Assembly (NCBI GenBank): GCA_944472135.2
Contig: OX235267.1
Coordinates: 18,025,452-18,089,451, forward strand
From: Trichobilharzia regenti
Lineage: Eukaryota > Platyhelminthes > Trematoda > Strigeidida > Schistosomatidae
Direction: 5' to 3'
Length of the DNA stretch: 64,000 nt
Part shown: piece after piece, positions 25,801-31,800 of the stretch
Layout: each line of letters starts with the position of its first letter
Numbering within the stretch: position 1 is the first letter of the stretch
Notes under the pieces: generated by a model
The model's input: the letters and a program-made list of their open reading frames with translations, nothing else
Databases searched by the model: none
Told to the model about the DNA's origin: nothing
Position numbers and translations under genes: made by a program

Positions 25801-28800
25801 CCGTGTATGCAGAGTATTCAGCTGAGGACGAGTTCTACCGAAATTTGATGAATTCATTAAATGCTGCTTTATTGACCATTATTGCTTGTTTTAAATTCGT
25901 ATCGGGAAATAAATGTTTTCAATTCTACACATCTACAATATGGAGGGAGATGGATGAAGCATTCTCATTGTTTACAAACTAAAAGTTTTCTTTCACCTGA
26001 ACTTTAAGTGAGAAATTCTTCATTGACTTTAAAACACCTTAAGCTGCTCATAGTAATGCTGGATAAATATGTACATCACTTGAGAGAAAATAATACTAGT
26101 GCTGTCACTTAAATGGAATGTTAATTCATTCACTCCAGAGGTATAATGTATTTCAACAGCTTACACATATGATAATGGGTAAATAATCATGTATAATCAC
26201 GGATTTTCGTGTTAGTTTGTAGGGATGTGACTGCTGTCTCTTGCTAATGTTAAAAGCACTCATGACGATCTACTGGAAATCGAATTCAGAAGCTTCATGG
26301 TACCAGAAAGTGCATGTTGTCATTCAGCCGCTAGGAAGGGATTCAATGACTTATGAATTCTAGCTTCTGACGACTCACAATATTTTGATGTGGTTTTGTT
26401 CTCTGAGCTGGATGGTTAATTTGCGAAGCTTTCATCACCCTACTGGGTGACATCTTCAGCGCATACTTCAATTTGAAGTGAGCTTTTAGATTTCTCCACG
26501 AGTTTATTAATCATCTTTCCTGGTGACCTTGGGCATGATTGGTTGTTTATGTGTGCTTTTACATTTACTAGGTTGTATTGGAACTGACTGTTTCTTTGAC
26601 TTGAATACTTGGCAAAATATTTAGTGCCACTGACAATAATGGATCATTGTTGGTGGATATCTATCCTCACACCCAAAATGATGGACCTCATAGGACACGG
26701 CGTCTAACTTACACGCAAGGAACCTCACATCCTGTATTAAGCTGATTACTCCATAGTTCTTAATAGTACTCTGTCAGATATATTGATTCGCAATGAAACT
26801 CTAAACTTGATTTTAGGACTTATTTAGATTTCAAAAGAAATATTTATGACATTACAATGCATTGAAGACAATTTTTCAAACAATGGAGTACTTACTTAAC
26901 AATAAAATTTAGTATTTATCTAGAAAACTTTTTGTTAACATTAGGTGTATGAATAAATATGAAGTTAAAAGCTATGAAAAATACCGAACAAGGATACATA
27001 AATCGTGCAATAAGATTAATGCTTACAACTGTACAAGAGATCAATTCGCTTTGTATTCTACTCAGAAGAATACTATCCTTAAAACGGTGAACAATTGTTT
27101 TCGACTAAAATTCAATTCACAATAAAAAACTCCAAATCCAAAAAACAAAAATCCTGTACACAAAGAAAAATAATTCTAACCTTGTGGCACTACGTGATCC
27201 ACGATTCGTATTGAGGGAAACCCAACGGGCATCATTATTCGCCAAAGTATAACCACCTCGACCAACATTTGCCTGGAGAAGTAATTAGATCGAATAAAAC
27301 CATGAGTAAAATCGATCAAATGTCAAAAGACGGTACACAACATGAATTAGAAAACTATAACTACTGGTGACTACAATGAATAGGGTGCACAATACTTGTT
27401 AAGTCAACAAATAAAGCTGGAAAAGTTATTGTACATGGTTTGATTTAAATTCAAATCTTTTTTTGATCATCGATATATCCTACTGTGGTGAGAGCTGGCT
27501 GTTAGTCAACATTGGTGGACAGTAATTTATGTCAGTGTTTATGTTCCCAATATTGGTCGTGAGAAAAATGAGAACAAAGGTTTTGCGTAGGCGGATACAG
27601 TTAACATATAGATGATCTGACACTCAAGAAACAGCCACAAAGAGATGCAAGGCTAACTTTCTGTGAGAAACAACCAATGAGAAGACTGTGTTCTGCTAAC
27701 AATAATCTTTAATATGTACATGAAAATATATAGATAAGTGTTGGTCCTTAATAAACTATCTGTTTCTTGGCCCTTGTCTTCTGTTGTTACACCACTAGAT
27801 GTGCTCTCGGGAAATTTAGAGACTATTGGAACTTAGAAATTTCGAACGTTATTGCAAAGTATGATATCACACCTCAGCATGTGATACGCAGTCTAAGTTG
27901 AACTTAGAAAACAAACCAAGGAGAACATGGCAGATTTTAGGACCGGACTACTGTGGATTGATTGAATATCTCCACTCTACTACAGCCGTCTAAAATGTAT
28001 CATATTTCTTGACATAAAGCAGACTTTCGACTTTATCGGTGGGATAGATGTTTTATGTCTGGTGGGGAAAAGGGGTGTACAAATGGAGTGAGGCTAAAAA
28101 TAAAGACATGTAAAAACTGAAGTGAAAACCTTAAGGGTATTGATGTTACCTAGTATTTTCCAAGTAATACCCTATTAAAGGTAGCAGGCCTGTTCAAGCT
28201 GTAATTATATACCTTAAGATACAACTTATTCTACTATATTATGTGAGCTGTTGAACTTTTTAAGGAAATCAACCGATTAATACTTTTAGTTAAAAAAACT
28301 CACCTTGTAACCACCAGCGTGCTGACTCAAGTGTTGAGCTAATTCGGGTTTCAGTAAACTTTTTCCACCTTGAACACTACCTAACTGAATTTGAGCACCA
28401 CTTGCATCTTGGATAACATATGTACCGGCTTGGTCGATTGGTAACTCAACCAGTTGTCCCATACTAGGATCTATGGCAGGTATGCTAGTACTGTAAACAC
28501 AGCAATGAAAACATTTCGTACATTTAGAACAGTAAAACTACAATTCTGAAACTTATAATGATAATTCAGAAAAAGGTCAACGGATGAAATTGGTTATAAG
28601 GTATAGATTAATAGGCATCCCATAAAAATTTGTAAAATTAGTCTGAAATACTTCACAAGAACCAAGTAGCATGGTAAAAATAAAAACAAAGTGTTAATCA
28701 AACTGTTTTGAATTTCATCAGTAAACCGTTGCATATATTTATTTTGTTCTTTAAATAAGCTTTCTCAAGGGCAGAAACCATAGTACAGGTTTAGTTAGTC

Positions 28801-31800
28801 GAGATATGGTTCATTGGTTAAATCATTCGAGTTCTAGCTAGTGAGTCACGAGTTCGGCTCCTGCCCCACCCACTTCAGCCTGGACAACTGGTCACTGTCG
28901 CCAACCTTCATATGGAACAAGTGTGACAGCCTGGTACGAAAAGATATGTTCTGGATAAGTGAGTTAGAACATTGGAAGACAGTGAGTGGAAATATGACTA
29001 ACGCTTTACAGACCCCAGATATTAATTTGCCCTTTGCTATCACACAAGTAACCAGATTATTTCTTAAAGAGAGATATATACTCTGTTTTTGGTATTTGAT
29101 ATGTAGTCAGTGTATTACCGATTAGAAAGATTACTACTCCTTACAGCCGCTGGCACTATAAACCACAAAAATACAGGGTCGTAATATTGCTGAATGATTA
29201 AGGTGTCTTGCCAGACGACAAAGAAGATAATTAGCTCTAAGACATAAAATGCGCAACATAAAATTCTGTTACGTAGTAAATGAAGTACTAACAGCTCATC
29301 AAATTGTGTGCAAGTGATGTCTGCAGAACTTTTTGACTCCGTACGTAAAATGAAAGCGTAAAATTTTTTGCATCATAGCCGTATGTAATTCATACATTGC
29401 ACAATAACACCCGAAAGATAGTGACTGATTACGAACAATAAACTGTTTGCAAAAAAGTGGAAGTAGCCAATACTTTTCCGCTTAAAATGTTAATTAAGAA
29501 AACTCATTCCCACTATTTAATACAATACTAAATACATTTGCATACTTTCAGGGCAATTCCCTTCACTGCTACATAGTACTAAAGCATCTCTAAGGACAAA
29601 GTCGAATGTCACTTTTAGATGTCTGTATGTTTTTGACATAGAACTTTGCACATATGTGCGGCAGTTCAAGTCGCCACACACCATGTAGCACACAAAGCAA
29701 GAGAAGAAAGTAGAAGAAATGCATAATAGAGACAGTAAGCAGAGGTGTGAGACAAAGGAAGAGTAATAACGAAGAACAGAACAGTTTTATTGGGAATCAT
29801 AAGTCACAAGGAGTGGACTCATTGTTTTCAACCATTGGTTTCTACCGTCCCGAGGACCCCAACTAGTCAGGAAGTCTACACCTTCCTACGTGGCTTAGAC
29901 TAACTGTTGTAGATTTAATTGACTGGTGCCATATTTTCGTTTGACCTCCGCTAGCTCTTTTCTTCTTTTAGATGAAGTAATAACGCCCTTGTACGCCTCC
30001 TAGGACATGTTGTAGGGTGAAGATCCAATCAATGCAATTTAATCTGGGCTCAAAACCTGCCTGTTCATTCCGCTTGATCTTGATCTCACCAGTCAACAAA
30101 TCACTGTCCCCTAATATTATAGATACTATATATATGACAGGCTAATATCTTTGACATTATAACATGAATATTCGTTTCCTTCCTTATAAACCGTAATGAC
30201 TGATGACCAACAATATAGTGGGACTATGTCGCATTCTCATAACCAACGTTTCAACTCACTTCTGTAAGGTAATCAGGATGATCCACCTTTCTCGGAGATT
30301 ATTGCAGTTACAACGTCTCACAATACATTTATTTCATAAGACTTAAAAAGTTGACACATTGCTTATTCCCGATGCCTTTACATTTTTATCACTTGTTACC
30401 CACAATTATTCGCGATAGTTACAAACAATCAGTTTAAATTTAACTTTTCTCCTCATTGTTTGAAGCCCGTTTAGATAAACCTCGTATTATTCATTTCGGG
30501 TGAGGCTACAGGAGTCCACTGGTTCTTATCAAACATTGGTTACAAGTTATTAACTGTCTTCACAACTGACTATATGTGACGTGCCTTTCCGGCTTAAGCA
30601 CTTCACTTCCAACCAATGGGTGGCGAGCTCAAATCCTCCTTAGCTTACTTTAGCCTCGGAAACTGGATAGTATCTATAATCTCTACAGATTTAGTGGGAC
30701 TCACAACCTCGTACATGAAAAATATAACCCATTAACTGGGTTCTAACTCACTGTTTCTAAATCAAACTGTATGCTGCACATGACTTTCAAATGATGCATA
30801 CTGAATCTAATGCAACGCTGCTCATTAGTTACATTTCCTCATGTGGTAGCTTTAAGTGAAACTCCATGGTAAGACCAATACTCATCAGCCGTTCGAACTG
30901 AGAAGTCCAGCTCATAACAGAAGCAAAATATACCTGCAAGTAATCAAGCGGCTTAAATTGTATCTACCAATATAGGAACTGTACAAGTGAATTCACGCAA
31001 ACTGAGTGCTTTCAGATTGATAATTACACATTTTAGGTTAACACATAGGAGTAGAATAGATTCTAAGGTATGGATAATACATGCAAAGAATCTGTTTACA
31101 ACATACGGGTAATCATAGTGATTACAAACACTGGTTGTCGAATTCATACCGCTACTGATATCATAAATTAAAAGACGTAATGAAAATGGCAACGGGTGAG
31201 TTAGACAGTAGTTGCGAGTGGCAGGACTAACGGTACTCTTCGGAGGATGATTTAGAAAAATCTCCACATAGTGCATAGAATGGTATCCTAACTAAGCTCA
31301 TCACGACTAATTAAGAAGTCAACCACAAAGAGATCTTTCACACTCGCAGGTTAACAGTGGAGAATGAAGTGCCAACATTTATTACCGCTAATTGTTTCGT
31401 ACGATTTCATTCCTTATTTAGACTCAGTCAATAAGAATACTAAGTGACTATGGTACTGTAGTGTACGTGAGTACAGTAAAATCCGACTTCTGACAGTAAG
31501 TGTCAGAATACTTCGACATCTTGAGAATGAACAAAAGCATGGAACAAGTAAAAATTTATTCTAAGACGTTCTACTGCCGTGAAAACCGCAGAAAATAACC
31601 TCTATTTTAGTAGCGTAAGTTAGAAATGCATTGGTCAATACTTTAAAAATGCCAATCGACTAAGTCCTCTCCCTATAGTGACTCGTAGGTTGTAAGATGA
31701 ATTAACGTAGCGCTGACTATTTGGAGGCTTAACTGTTATGTATGTATAATGCTTTACACTTTCTTTTTACTCGTTTCCGCTACTAATGCCTCAGTAATTT

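Noticed and set aside
28841..29125. 94-codon plus-strand ORF
   Set aside because: It begins in a tRNA-like repeat and lies in intron 1 of the minus-strand gene; no domain.
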